Source: Boesenbergia rotunda (taxonomy: Eukaryota; Streptophyta; Magnoliopsida; Zingiberales; Zingiberaceae). Taken from it: a stretch of DNA of 64,000 bases. Shown here piece by piece: positions 11,918-21,668 of this stretch. The notes under the pieces are model-generated. The model searched no databases and was not told where the DNA came from. It saw only the letters and a list, made by a program, of their open reading frames with translations. The translations under genes and the position numbers were made by a program. Location of the stretch: positions 1-64,000 of the forward strand of contig JAGFNQ010004759.1 in assembly GCA_024364735.1 (NCBI GenBank). Direction: 5' to 3'. Every line of letters begins with the position of its first letter. Position 1 is the first letter of the stretch.

Positions 11918-12113
11918 CGGAGAAGGAGGAGGCGAAACGCTAACCAGTGCGAAGGGGTCGCTGAAGAAAGGCCGAGACAAGGTAGTTGTCGCAACCCTAC
12001 CGGCACACAGAGCAGCGAAGGACGGCGGACAGTTTCGAATGTAGAGAGAAGAGTGAGCAAGCAAGGAGGCGCACTTATGGAGGTAGTCGAGGAGTGCCAA
12101 TCATCCGATGAAC

Positions 12114-13197
12114 TGTTGGGGCGTTTGTCTACGCTAGAGGGGGGTGAATAGCGTTTTCGGTGCTTTCTTCCACCTACGTTGTTAGTTGCGCAACGGAAAT
12201 ACAAATAAAAATAAACTAACAACTACACAATGCTAACCAACCAGATTTACGTGGTTCGGAGATGACACTCCTACTCCACGACAGTCCGTGAGGTGGACGA
12301 TCCCTTGATCCTTCGGCGGATCGCTCCCCGGATGCTCTCCGGCTATCTCGTGTAGCTCCTTGTGGGTGGAGAAACCTCTCCACAATCCTCTACAAGCTCT
12401 TGAGCACACAAGGCTACTATCAAGCTTTTTCCAAGCAAGATTCGCCAAGGAACCCCAGCCCGATCGAGTCCCCCTTTAAATAGACTCGGGCTGAAAATCA
12501 CGCCACCAGTCGACTGCTCACTTACCAGTCGACTGGTAGGCTTCAACGGCTACAAAATATGCAATGAATGCCTCAGCCGCCTTCGCAACGGTCGACCTCC
12601 AGTCGACTGGTACAGGACCAGTCGACTGGAGCCAGTCGACTGGTCGACCCTCCTTGGGTCGACCCGATTCTCTGTGTGTTGTGGTCCCAGTCGACTGCCA
12701 CAATGGCAGTCGACTGCCCTACTCACACACCTAAGGTTTCCCCTCCTGAGTACATTCCACTCCGCACTCAAACCCTAGGATTTCCCGAGTACAATCACAC
12801 TGCACTCGTACCCTCACGACTCGACTGACTCCTCCTTCGCAGCCTCGACTGTTGCCTTCGCGCCCTCTTCATCTTCGGCCCTCGTCCCTCGGATGCGCAC
12901 GCAAGCCTCCAGCTTGTCTCCATGCCACACTTCACGTACGCCTCGAAGTCCGCGCCCATCAGCTCATCGTACCTGCACTCCATGGTCCCTCAGATGCGCA
13001 CACAAGCCTCCAGCTTGCCTCCATGCCATCCTTCACCGTACTGAGGCCGTCCAGTCAAGTCCATATGCGTACCTGTACAACCTGCATACTCATCATACGC
13101 ATATCAAATATACAAGGGTAAACCTAACTTAAACCCTTTGCCCAAACATCAAAACCCATGGTCACACCGGACCATCTTAGGGCCGATTGCTCCAACA
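12114..13197 (-). repeat. 3' LTR of gag-only Copia element
   Basis: This 1084-bp LTR contains several CAGTCGACTG palindromes at about 12508-12540, 12598-12640 and 12688-12718. On the minus strand these lie just upstream of a TATA-like TATTTAAA near 12475-12482. That box sits between inverted arms CGAGTC (12465-12470) and GACTCG (12483-12488). The partner LTR has an extra 31-bp stretch holding two more palindromes. Confidence 0.9.
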
Positions 13198-13211
13198 ATC
13201 TCCCCCTTTTT
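13198..13211 (-). promoter_or_regulatory. Polypurine tract of gag-only Copia element
   Basis: On the minus strand AAAAAGGGGGAGAT immediately precedes the 3' LTR, the standard position for plus-strand DNA priming in Copia elements. It supports the minus orientation together with the PBS at 17004-17015. Confidence 0.85.
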
Positions 13212-13325
13212 GATGTTTGACAATCTGTTTAAGTTAGGGAAAGCAATATAGTAGTCAATAGCAAAAACCATGCTAAATAAATGCATATGCAATGCAAAAT
13301 GGATCCTATCCCAAGGTATCCTACA

Positions 13326-13402
13326 CCTAACCCTCCAAGTTAGGATTTTCTAACACCTAGCCCTCCAGGCTAGGATTTTCCCACCTAACCCTCCAAGTTA
13401 GG
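13326..13402 (-). repeat. Array of three covarying hairpins
   Basis: Three perfect 6-bp stems with 7-nt loops occur at 13326-13344, 13356-13374 and 13384-13402. The stems are CCTAAC/GTTAGG, CCTAGC/GCTAGG and CCTAAC/GTTAGG, around a near-constant loop CCTCCAR (plus strand). The one stem difference is changed on both arms, so pairing is kept. They lie between gag and the polypurine tract, in the 3' untranslated part of the element RNA. Confidence 0.75.
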
Positions 13403-13411
13403 ATTTTTCAC

Positions 13412-15268
13412 CAACATGGGCTTTTTAAAGCTTTTCCCAAGCTCCCCCTACACTGGACTTACAAAGGCTTTTTAAGAACCTTTCCAAGGTTCCCCTTACG
13501 CCATAAATGGAGCAACCATGCTCCTCCTCAAACTTAGCTCCCCCTAAACATAGGGTTTCTAGCAAAGGTATGTTTGGTTTCCCACTTAAACCCAACATCT
13601 CTCCCCCTTTGCCATACATCAAAAAGAACCCAATAATTACCCAATTATTGGTTCTTAACATCCCTAATGATCCTAAACATAGTGTACTAAACCCCCATAC
13701 ACTTGTCCCTTATCATTTGGATCTCAAGTCAGCTGCTGGATACCCACATCAGCCCTGACCAGTCGACTGCCCCCAGGGCAGTCGACTGATACTCTGATAA
13801 TCAGTTTTCTGGCCGAATTTCAGAAACGCGCCAGAAATTTCACAAATCTCCAAAATTCCCAAATTTCGTGGAGAACTTTGTGGTACCCATACCTACTTGG
13901 GAAAAATACATCTACCCATGTATCTATCACCATTTCCAAGTTTGACACAAAACCCAAAAATTTCAAAATGAAAATCAAAACAACTAGGAGGCAACCTCCC
14001 CCTTTACCCATGCCTTCTCCCAATTTTCATTTTTCCCAAGCTAAGTTCTACCCAACTTAACCTCCTAAACACTATATTGAGTTATCCCCAACCCAACATC
14101 CGAGTTCTCCCCCTTTTGGACACCATTAAGGCTTGCTCCCAAGCAACCTTTCTTCTAGTGCCAATTAGAACTCTACAAAACCTAAAATATTCTAACGTTT
14201 GTAAGCACACTTGCTAGGATATACCCTATCCTAGAAAAATATGATATCATGGAAATTTCAAGTGTGCTTCACTTTTGGTACACATCTAAGTTTCTTAAGG
14301 ATTTTGTATTAAGTATCAACTTTCAAATTCGTCTCGAATTCCATGTGTTTGTCAAATCTACCCATCATAATTCGACACATGGAATTGTCCTCAATGTTCC
14401 CTGTTTAACCTCTAAATCTTAGATACCTAGGGAACCTTATCAATCCTTCTTGATTTCCATAAAATCCAATAAATTCTTATCAAATCATGGGATAACATTT
14501 TATTCAAGGACTATGAAGTTATAACCAAGAGTTTTAACCCTACAACACATCCCATAACAACCTTGTAACTTTTCATTGTTGAAACTCTCCCTTTTTATGC
14601 CTACTCTCATGTACCAGTCGACTGCCCAAATGGCAGTCGACTCCCAAATCGAACAGAGAGTTTCTGGGCTGAAATTTTCTGGTGCCACTCTAGTCGACTG
14701 GGGTATTCCCAGTCGACTGCCCTTCAGTTTTTCTTGCGTACAGAGATCCTGGTCGACCTCCCAGTCGACCCTCAGTCGCCTGCCACCAGTCGACTGGTAT
14801 CTGAGCCAGTCGACTGGTGGCTGAATTTCAGTCCTCCTTGGTGAATTTCAGAAATGTCGTAGAAATTCCAGAAAATTCGAAAAATCTTAAAATTTTGCGA
14901 GGATATTTGTGAATTCTATATTTACTTGGGAAAAATACGTTTCTAAATAAATGTACTCCGGATCCCAAGATTGACACAAAACTCTACTTCTTCCAAAGTG
15001 TATCAACTAACCTCATCCTAGAAGTTCTAATTCTCACTTCTCTTCAATGCATTCTCTTCTCCTTGATCATAACTCATTTTTATTATTGAGTTATATGGTA
15101 TTCCACTATTAAACCTAAATTTTGTCAATTATAGCCCTATTTTAACCTTTTCTCCCTAAAATTCACCTTTTGATGTGCCAAAATCTAGGATTAAGACTTA
15201 CCCAAGTCTTCCAATCCTTTTTGACACATTTCACCTGATTTCCTAAGGGATAACCTTTTGAGATCCAT
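13412..15268 (-). other. Internal non-coding region of gag-only Copia element
   Basis: This region between gag and the hairpin array has no pol motifs on either strand. It contains more CAGTCGACTG palindromes (about 13757-13787, 14614-14643 and 14691-14815), matching those in the LTRs, and short C-rich runs. Where an autonomous relative would carry protease-integrase-RT there is only AT-rich sequence with stops. Confidence 0.6.
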
Positions 15269-16946
15269 CTACCATGGACCCCAAAGGCTCCTAGAGCTCC
15301 CCCTTGAGCTCTGAGCCCTAGCCACCTCCCTAGGTGACTCAATAAATGCTAGGCCACACCGGTGTGCCACCGATGACTCTTGGCCCATAACGTGAACTCT
15401 CTTAACCTTAGACACTTTGTCTTTGGTTAAGCCCTTTTCTTTCCCTTTGGATGACATCCCCTTGCCATCCTTGGACTTACCCTCCTTGCCATATTTATGT
15501 GCTTTGCCAGCACATTTCTCTTTGTTGGCCTTGGAGGTCTTAGCTTGGTAGCCCAAACTCGATCTATCATAGTTAGGTTTTAGGCTACTCAACACTAGGT
15601 CTAGGCCCTTAGATCCAACCTTGAATCTTTTTAGGGTCTTTTCTAATGTATCAAGCCTTGCCCTCAAGGCTTGATTTTTTCCTTTCTAATTTCTTGACCT
15701 TAGTGTCCACATGTCCACCTTGGACATTTCTAGACCTACCATTCTTTCTAGGCATGTGTCTCCCCTTCTTGGGGTTAATACCTTGATGTTTAGGTGCATA
15801 AGTCGTAGGTCTATCATGATGCATGCTCTTTCTAGAATTATGATCTACCTTGTTATCCCTATTCCTATCATTATACTTAAATCCAAAATTATGCACCATT
15901 AAACATTTCTCATTAATTCTAGCATGCATGGATGGGCAATTTTCATTATTTCTAAAATGTAAGGAAGAACTTGAAATTGAATTGCATTTTACCCTAGAGT
16001 TAGGAATTACCTCCCTTACCCTTGAAGTTCTTCCTTGATGTGATCTTTGTTTCTTCCTTTCCTCTTTCTCCCATCTTCTTAGATGCTCCATCTTCTTGAA
16101 TTCTTTACTCCTTGGGCACTTAGTGTGATAGTGTCCTAGCTCTCCACAAGTGAAGCATCTAATCTTCTTTTTCTTTTCTTGGGCTCCACCCCTACAACCC
16201 ATATTAGATATAACTTGAATGGACTTGGGTTTAGGGATTATCACCTTTTTACCTTTTGGGCACTTATCTTTGTAGTGTCCCTTTTCATTGCACCCAAAGC
16301 ATATGATGTGGTCCTTGGTTCTTGCTTTGGTGGAGGTTGAGGCTAGGTTGACTACTTCTTCAACCTTGGAACATGTGGAAGCTTCCTCTTGATCCGGAAT
16401 TGATGAGGGTCTCTCCTCCCCCTCAATTCTTGAAATTGGTGCCTCTTCTTCTTCTCTTGAGGAGGTTGATGATCTTTCACTTAGCTCCTCCTCCTCTCTT
16501 GAAGAAGTTGACACTTCTTCCATTTCGCTTGATGATGTAGATGATTCTTTTTCTTTTTCCTCTTCTCCACTTGAACTTACTTCTTCGGGCTTATGTACTT
16601 CTTGAGCTTGTGTAGGGTTCTCATGATACTTTTTCACTTTGCTCCACAATTCACATGCATTTTGATATTTTCCTACACAACTCAAAATATTGTTAGGCAA
16701 AACATTTATCAAGATATTCATTACCTTCTCATTTGCCCTAGAGTAAGTTTGTTGCTCTTGAGTCCAATATCGTGGGCGGAGCTTTTTCCCGTGCTTGTCC
16801 GTAGGGATTTCAAATGGTTCTTCCAATACCATTACGCATTCCCACTCTATCATGAACCACATCTCCATCCTTGACTTCCAACGCTCGAAATCCTCATGAT
16901 CATAGGCCGGTGGAGTGTATATATCATACCCACGCTTGTCTTCCAT
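15269..16946 (-). pseudogene. Copia gag with two CCHC zinc knuckles, frameshifted near the end
   Basis: An ATG at 16946 opens a 431-codon frame. The first ~110 residues resemble the retrotransposon gag/UBN2 region (TPPAYDHEDFERWKSRMEMW). A Ser/Glu-rich linker follows, then zinc knuckles CFGCNEKGHYKDKC (about 216-229) and CFTCGELGHYHTKC (264-277), and a basic tail. Near 15680 the frame shifts into 15269-15667, which continues the basic, coiled-coil-like gag C-terminus (RLDTLEKTLKRF), so the gene appears broken by a small indel. It would bind and package the element RNA. No pol follows, so mobilisation would need enzymes from another element. Confidence 0.82.
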
Positions 16947-17003
16947 GATTCTTGCCCTCTAGCGGTTGCTCCTTTGGCGGTTAGTCCAAAAAGAGCGGTC
17001 CTC

Positions 17004-17015
17004 GCTCTGATACCA
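17004..17015 (-). promoter_or_regulatory. Primer-binding site, initiator tRNA-Met type
   Basis: On the minus strand TGGTATCAGAGC lies two bases (AG) inside the LTR ending at 17018. This is the classical Copia primer-binding site complementary to the 3' end of initiator tRNA-Met. Confidence 0.92.
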
Positions 17016-17796
17016 CTTGTTGGGGCGTTTGTCTACGCTAGAGGGGGGTGAATAGCGTTTTCGGTGCTTTCTTCCACCTACGTTGTTAGTTGCGCAACGG
17101 AAATACAAATAAAAACAAACTAACAACTACACAATGCTAACCAACCAGATTTATGTGGTTCGGAGATGACACTCCTACTCCACGACAGTCCGTGAGGTGG
17201 ACGATCCCTTGATCCTTCGGCGGATCGCTCCCCGGATGCTCTCCGGCTATCTCGTGTAGCTCCTTGTGGGTGGAGAAACCTCTCCACAATCCTCTACAAG
17301 CTCCTGAGCACACAAGGCTACTATCAAGCTTTTTCCAAGCAAGATTCGCCAAGGAACCCCAGCCCGATCGAGTCCCCCTTTAAATAGACTCGGGCTGAAA
17401 ATCACGCCACCAGTCGACTGCTCACTTACCAGTCGACTGGTAGGCTTCAACGACTACAAAATATGCAATGAATGTCTCAGCCGCCTTCGCAACGGTCGAC
17501 CTCCAGTCGACTGGTACAGGACCAGTCGACTGGAGCCAGTCGACTGGAACCAATTCCAGTCGACTCGCAGTCGACTGGTCGACCCTCCTTGGGTCGACCC
17601 GATTCTCTGTGTGTTGTGGTCCCAGTCGACTGCCACAATGGCAGTCGACTGCCCTACTCACACACCTAAGGTTTCCCCTCCTGAGTGTTGGTGCAGGAAG
17701 CACCAGATCGAACCTTGTTTTGATATTGGCAAAGGATTCAAAGTTAAGGGTTATTTGTTGTCTAACAATGCTGCTTGAGAGTGCAGGAAACCAAGT

Positions 17797-18012
17797 CCTA
17801 GCGAAGGGATGCTAGGCACCTGACGATGGGCTGTCAGGAACTCAAGACCTGGCGAAGGGCTGCTGGGCAAAAACCAAGTCCTAGCGAAGGGATGCTAGGC
17901 ACCTGACGATGAGCTGTCAGGAACTCAAGACCTGGCGAAAGGCTGCTGGGCAAAAACCAAGTCCTGGCGAAGGGCTGCTGGGCGAAACTCAAGACCTGGC
18001 GAAGGACTGCCG
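17797..18012 (+). repeat. Array of eight 6-8-6 hairpins with covarying stems (Y LTR copy 1)
   Basis: Each unit is a 6-base arm, an 8-base loop and a 6-base arm. Examples are CCTAGC-GAAGGGAT-GCTAGG (17797-17816), CCTGAC-GATGGGCT-GTCAGG (17819-17838) and CCTGGC-GAAGGGCT-GCTGGG, where two G-U wobbles keep RNA pairing. Loops are nearly constant (GAAGGGMT) while the middle of the stem varies on both arms together. The array lies early in the LTR, well upstream of TATA, so it is in U3 and would be transcribed only at the 3' end of element RNA. Confidence 0.75.
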
Positions 18013-18564
18013 GGCAAAAGTCCAACTGGAGGATCCGGTTGGCACCAGGTAAATTCTCCCGAGAGGAGTAGGTGAGGACGCGTTCCCCTAGAGGGAACAT
18101 TAGGCGTCGGTTCGACCTAGGGCTCCATTTTGGAGACCCAAAGTCAGAACCAAGACAGCCAAGGCTGTGTAAAATTAACTTATTAATTGCTGTTTTGGAC
18201 TAACCCTGGATGCAGGACCGAAGGACTGTGTTTCTGCAGCTCAGAGAGCCTCAAAGGAGTGAGGCAGTAGCTGAGCAGGGCGCCCCGGATGTTTCGGGCG
18301 CCCCAGAGTCAACCCAAAGTCAGCAGAGCAAGTAAACGCCCCGACAGCAGCACATTTGGGGGCGCCCCGGATGTTTCGGGCGCCCCGCGTGTCGCGGGCG
18401 CCCACTGTGCCACGCCACTAGCAGCTGCAGCAGCTCACCCTCGCGAAGAAGATGAGCCTTGACCGGTCAACCCGGGCGCCCCGCGTGCGTCGGGGGCCCC
18501 AGTCAAATGTGATCCCGAAGAAGCAAAGATCAGCCTTGACCAGAGGGCTCGCCAGATTGAAAGC

Positions 18565-18622
18565 CACGTGGGGGGGGGGGGGGGGCGCCCCGAGCATCCC
18601 GGGCGCCCCCAGCCCTATATAA
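18565..18622 (+). promoter_or_regulatory. LTR core promoter: G-box, G-run and TATA box
   Basis: CACGTG (18565-18570) runs directly into a tract of 16 Gs (18570-18585), then GGGCGCCC-type palindromes, then TATATAA at 18616-18622 in the context CCCTATATAAGGG, a small inverted repeat. G-box to TATA spacing is 51 bp; the same pairing recurs in three other LTRs in this window. bZIP or bHLH factors bind CACGTG in plants; binding here is inference. Confidence 0.7.
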
Positions 18623-19672
18623 GGGACCCTCGACCCTCTTCTTCAACAACGAATTTCCTTCGACACTTCTGCGCTCTTCTGCTTCCGCGACACGCTCCAG
18701 AAAGTTGCCAACTCAAGCCGACGACGTCCCGCTGCTCCGGAACTTCGATCCTCACCGGACGTCGGTAACAAGAGTTGTATTTAAAAGTTTACTAAACTAT
18801 TCTTATTATTATCTGTCTTGTAAACTTTTACGAACTTATAGAATTGCCTGCAGAAAACGGTCAACGACTGTGGGCCTTGGAGTAGGAGTCGACCCAGGCT
18901 CCGAACCAAGTAAACCGACTGTGTTTGCATTGTTCTGTTTTCTTTTATTTTCCGCTGCGCACCCGCTCTTTTTTAAATCCGAACGAATTGTGACATTCAC
19001 CCCCCCTCTCTCGCAACTCTCGATCCAACACTGAGTACATTCCACTCCGCACTCAAACCCTAGGATTTCCCGAGTACAATCACACTGCACTCGTACCCTC
19101 ACGACTCGACTGACTCCTCCTTCGCAGCCTCGACTGTTGCCTTCGCGCCCTCTTCATCTTCGGCCCTCGTCCCTCGGATGCGCACGCAAGCCTCCAGCTT
19201 GTCTCCATGCCACCCTTCACGTACGCCTCGAAGTCCGCGCCCATCAGCTCATCGTACCTGCACTCCATGGTCCCTCAGATGCGCACACAAGCCTCCAGCT
19301 TGCCTCCATGCCATCCTTCACCGTACTGAGGCCGTCCAGTCAAGTCCATATGCGTACCTGTACAACCTGCACACTCATCATACGCATATCAAATATACAA
19401 GGGTAAACCTAACTTAAACCCTTTGCCCAAACATCAAAACCCATGGTCACACCGGACCATCTTAGGGCCGATTGCTCCAACATGAACGACTGGGAAAAAC
19501 GTGCGACCCAGCTGAAGTCGTCCGACCAGACTCGGGTGATATCCTGGGTAGCAGAACGTGGGTGCGGTAGAATCTTTGCAATCGATGACGGCCGATCCTT
19601 CCAAGGGACGCGCCAGGCTCGGACTAGATTTAGAGTCCAGTCAGTCGGACTGCGTGCCTCCTTCAACTAGAC

Positions 19673-19688
19673 TTGAGGGAGATGCTTA
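19673..19688 (+). promoter_or_regulatory. Polypurine tract of the Tat-like element
   Basis: TTGAGGGAGATGCTTA immediately precedes the 3' LTR at 19689. It is only moderately purine-pure, but its position is right, and with the PBS-like sequence at 9039 it supports plus orientation. Confidence 0.55.
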
Positions 19689-20680
19689 TGATCTCGGGCC
19701 AGCTTACGTAACCTGGCCCGGCAACCTGGCGCTCAGTCAGAAGGAAGGTGGCCAGTGATCGAGACTATCTCGCTAGGTAGGAGGCTCGCAGGCTCAGACC
19801 CCTTGGGCTTCCATGCCAAGGCCCCCATAATCCCGCAAGGGCCTTTTCTTGAGACAGAGGGTTTTTGACTTGTTCAACCTCGACTCCCCACCTGCGCGTG
19901 GCGGCCCACGCTACGGGAATAAGCCCGAGCCACAGAAGATGTTACCCAGTGCCCCAGTCGGCACCTTCATAGGCTCTCAGCCGGCCTCATTACTTAGTGC
20001 CCCAGTCGGCACCTTCATAGGCCCTCAGCATGCCTCCCTACTCAGTGCCCTGGCCGGCACCTTCATAGGCCCTCAGCAGGCCTCCTTACTCAGTGCCCCA
20101 GTCGACACAACTACTCTCTGACACCAGACTACTAGACGTGGTACAAGGTCAGCGCAGGAACATAGCTGTTCTGGTCCCATGCGGCGGATACCTCGCCGGG
20201 GTTCTGATTCATCTGCCACACTTTGTCCCCCATACCTCGACCACATGCTTTGGTGTCAGGTCGAGCGGCGTCCAACGACGCCATCCTTAAGTTGACAGTG
20301 CCTCTTTCCTTAACACAGCATGTGCCACTTTACCCTGTCATCCCTGGGCATGCATTACCCTGCCCTCTCCACATAACGGCAAGTGGCAGGCGGCGGGGCA
20401 GAACCTGTCAGCTTCCCCGGTCATATATACCTCCTACTCCGCATTTCTGAGGTACGCGCGATAGTGCAATTTCCCTACTGTTCTATTGCTTTCCATCGCC
20501 ACCGTCACGTACTGACTTGACCGTCGGAGTGCCTGGCCGGGGACTTTTCCCGGCGGGTTCTAACGGTCTTTGTCTTGCAGGTTGGTAGCACTCCAGCTCG
20601 TCACGCCACCCCAGCGACTTCGCCTTCAGCAGAGACTCATCCAGCTGTAAGGGCGTCCGACTCACTTCGCGACAGGATCA
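19689..20680 (+). repeat. 3' LTR of the Tat-like element
   Basis: This 992-bp LTR pairs with 8001-9036. It begins TGATCTCGGG and ends GACAGGATCA. The 48-bp unit starts at 19949, 19997, 20045 and 20093, one fewer than the other LTR. Substitutions between the LTRs are clearly more numerous than between those of the Copia element nested inside, which fits the nesting order. The following ATATA (20681-20685) is the target duplication. Confidence 0.9.
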
Positions 20681-20685
20681 ATATA

Positions 20686-21480
20686 TTTTGAATATTATGA
20701 CCAAGATAATAGACATGATGATCAGTCTCCTTTCTTTGGAAGCACAGAAGGTGCTCTTCCATGATCGGATCAAAATCAGCAATTATCTTACTCATACTTA
20801 GAAATTTTTCACTATTATGATCATCATATTTTTCATTACTTCCGTGAAATATCAAATTATTGTTTGCAAGAGTTTTACAACATTAATAGTTCACTTTAAA
20901 ACATTTTTCCAAAATTATTTTTCTTTCTCAATGACTTTTTGATTAGAAGAATCAATTGATAATTTTTTTTTCTCAAGCTTGTTTATGCTTCCATCCAGTT
21001 TGTTAAACTATTTATATGATCAGTACTTTTTTCATGCTCACTAAGTGTTGCGTGAATATTTTTCCAATCACCATAACCTATAGTTGTTGTCAAAAGACTT
21101 AATATAACTTTATCTTTTTTGAATAACACACAATAAAAGCAAAACACTTTATCCTTCTTCCAAGAGTACAATAACCATGATTAATCATGTTTTTCTCCAT
21201 TTGACAAAGATTGACTATAATGTCTATCATTGAAGCTTCTATCGTGGTCATTAACCGGATATACGATATCCATAATTCTTTTTGGATCTCTCTCTATTAA
21301 CAAATCAATCTTAGGCATATTTTTCTCCCAATCTCCTGGATTGAATAAATCATCTAATTCTTCACAACTCATATTTATATTTTTAGTCAAATTTTCAATA
21401 TCATTTAATTTGCAACTACTTGAATCCCACCATTCAAAACTATATTCTTAGTCCAAATTTGATCATCAACTACATTTTCA
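20686..21480 (-). pseudogene. hAT transposase, N-terminal part (TTF zinc finger), decayed
   Basis: Minus-strand segments 21181-21390 and 20983-21171 and the part of 20686-20855 outside the LTR match the front half of TTF-type hAT transposases. They show, in order, an acidic leader with LDDLFNPGDWEKNMPKIDLL and LSNGEKHD, a TTF zinc-finger region with KVFCFYCVLF and DWKNIHATLSEHEKSTDHI, and an FHGSNEKYDDHNSEKFLSM segment. Frames are broken between segments. The gene continues at 7995 on the other side of the 12.7-kb insertion, in the correct order. Confidence 0.8.
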
Positions 21481-21668
21481 TGATATAAATTTTGATCCAA
21501 AATTTTAATAATAGTCATATCTTCAACTACGGACTACAGGTTTTATGCACCTTACTATGAACCCAGTGAGAAATTTTGTAAAACTCCTTTATCTTTCTTT
21601 CTTTTTCATCTTCAAACTTTCAGATTTAAATTTTCTTTTTTCAATAATAATTCATAATACAAATCTAA

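Larger units (their letters stand above)
17686..19030 (+). mobile_element. Solo LTR, family Y, nested inside a Copia LTR
   Basis: The element begins TGTTGGTGCAGG and ends GATCCAACA, flanked by the 5-bp duplication CTGAG (17681-17685, 19031-19035). There is no internal region, so it is a solo LTR (1345 bp) left by LTR-LTR recombination. It carries an array of eight hairpins (17797-18012), a cluster of GGGCGCCC palindromes (about 18278-18605), a G-box CACGTG at 18565-18570 fused to a 16-G run, and TATATAA at 18616. Related LTRs lie at 29305-30526 and 57765-59132. Confidence 0.92.
12114..19482 (-). mobile_element. Non-autonomous Copia-type element with gag only
   Basis: LTRs at 12114-13197 and 17018-19482 (TGTTGGGGCG...CTCCAACA) are flanked by the 5-bp duplication TGAAC (12109-12113, 19483-19487). 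On the minus strand the primer-binding site TGGTATCAGAGC (17004-17015) lies two bases inside the right LTR, and a polypurine tract AAAAAGGGGGAGAT (13198-13211) abuts the left LTR, so the element reads right to left. Inside, only gag is recognisable; there is no protease, integrase, RT or RNase H. Aligned by eye, the LTRs differ by about seven substitutions plus a 31-bp indel once the nested solo LTR is removed, so insertion was recent. Confidence 0.92.
17018..19482 (-). repeat. 5' LTR of gag-only Copia element, split by a solo LTR
   Basis: Apart from the insertion at 17686-19030 (plus its 5-bp duplication), this LTR is about 1115 bp and matches 12114-13197 throughout. The extra 31 bp relative to its partner is a gain or loss of CAGTCGACTG units near 17550-17580. 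TATA-like TATTTAAA lies on the minus strand near 17385. Confidence 0.9.
8001..20680 (+). mobile_element. LTR retrotransposon (Tat/gypsy-like, gag-pol lost) with nested insertions
   Basis: Two long direct repeats, 8001-9036 and 19689-20680, begin TGATC and end GATCA and are flanked by the 5-bp duplication ATATA (7996-8000, 20681-20685). A primer-binding-like TTTGGCGCTAGAAGG follows the first LTR, and a purine tract TTGAGGGAGATGCTTA precedes the second, so the element reads left to right. No gag, protease, RT, RNase H or integrase is found inside. Instead there is a three-exon gene on the opposite strand (9409-11917) with a gypsy-type transposon domain, an arrangement reported for antisense extra ORFs of Tat-lineage elements. 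The element lies inside a hAT transposase and is interrupted at 12114 by a Copia element. I infer a non-autonomous derivative. Confidence 0.85.

Noticed and set aside
11918..12100. Amino-terminal extension of the antisense gene to 12100
   Set aside because: The frame is open but the apparent start at 12100 is TTG, not ATG; the first in-frame ATG is at 11917.
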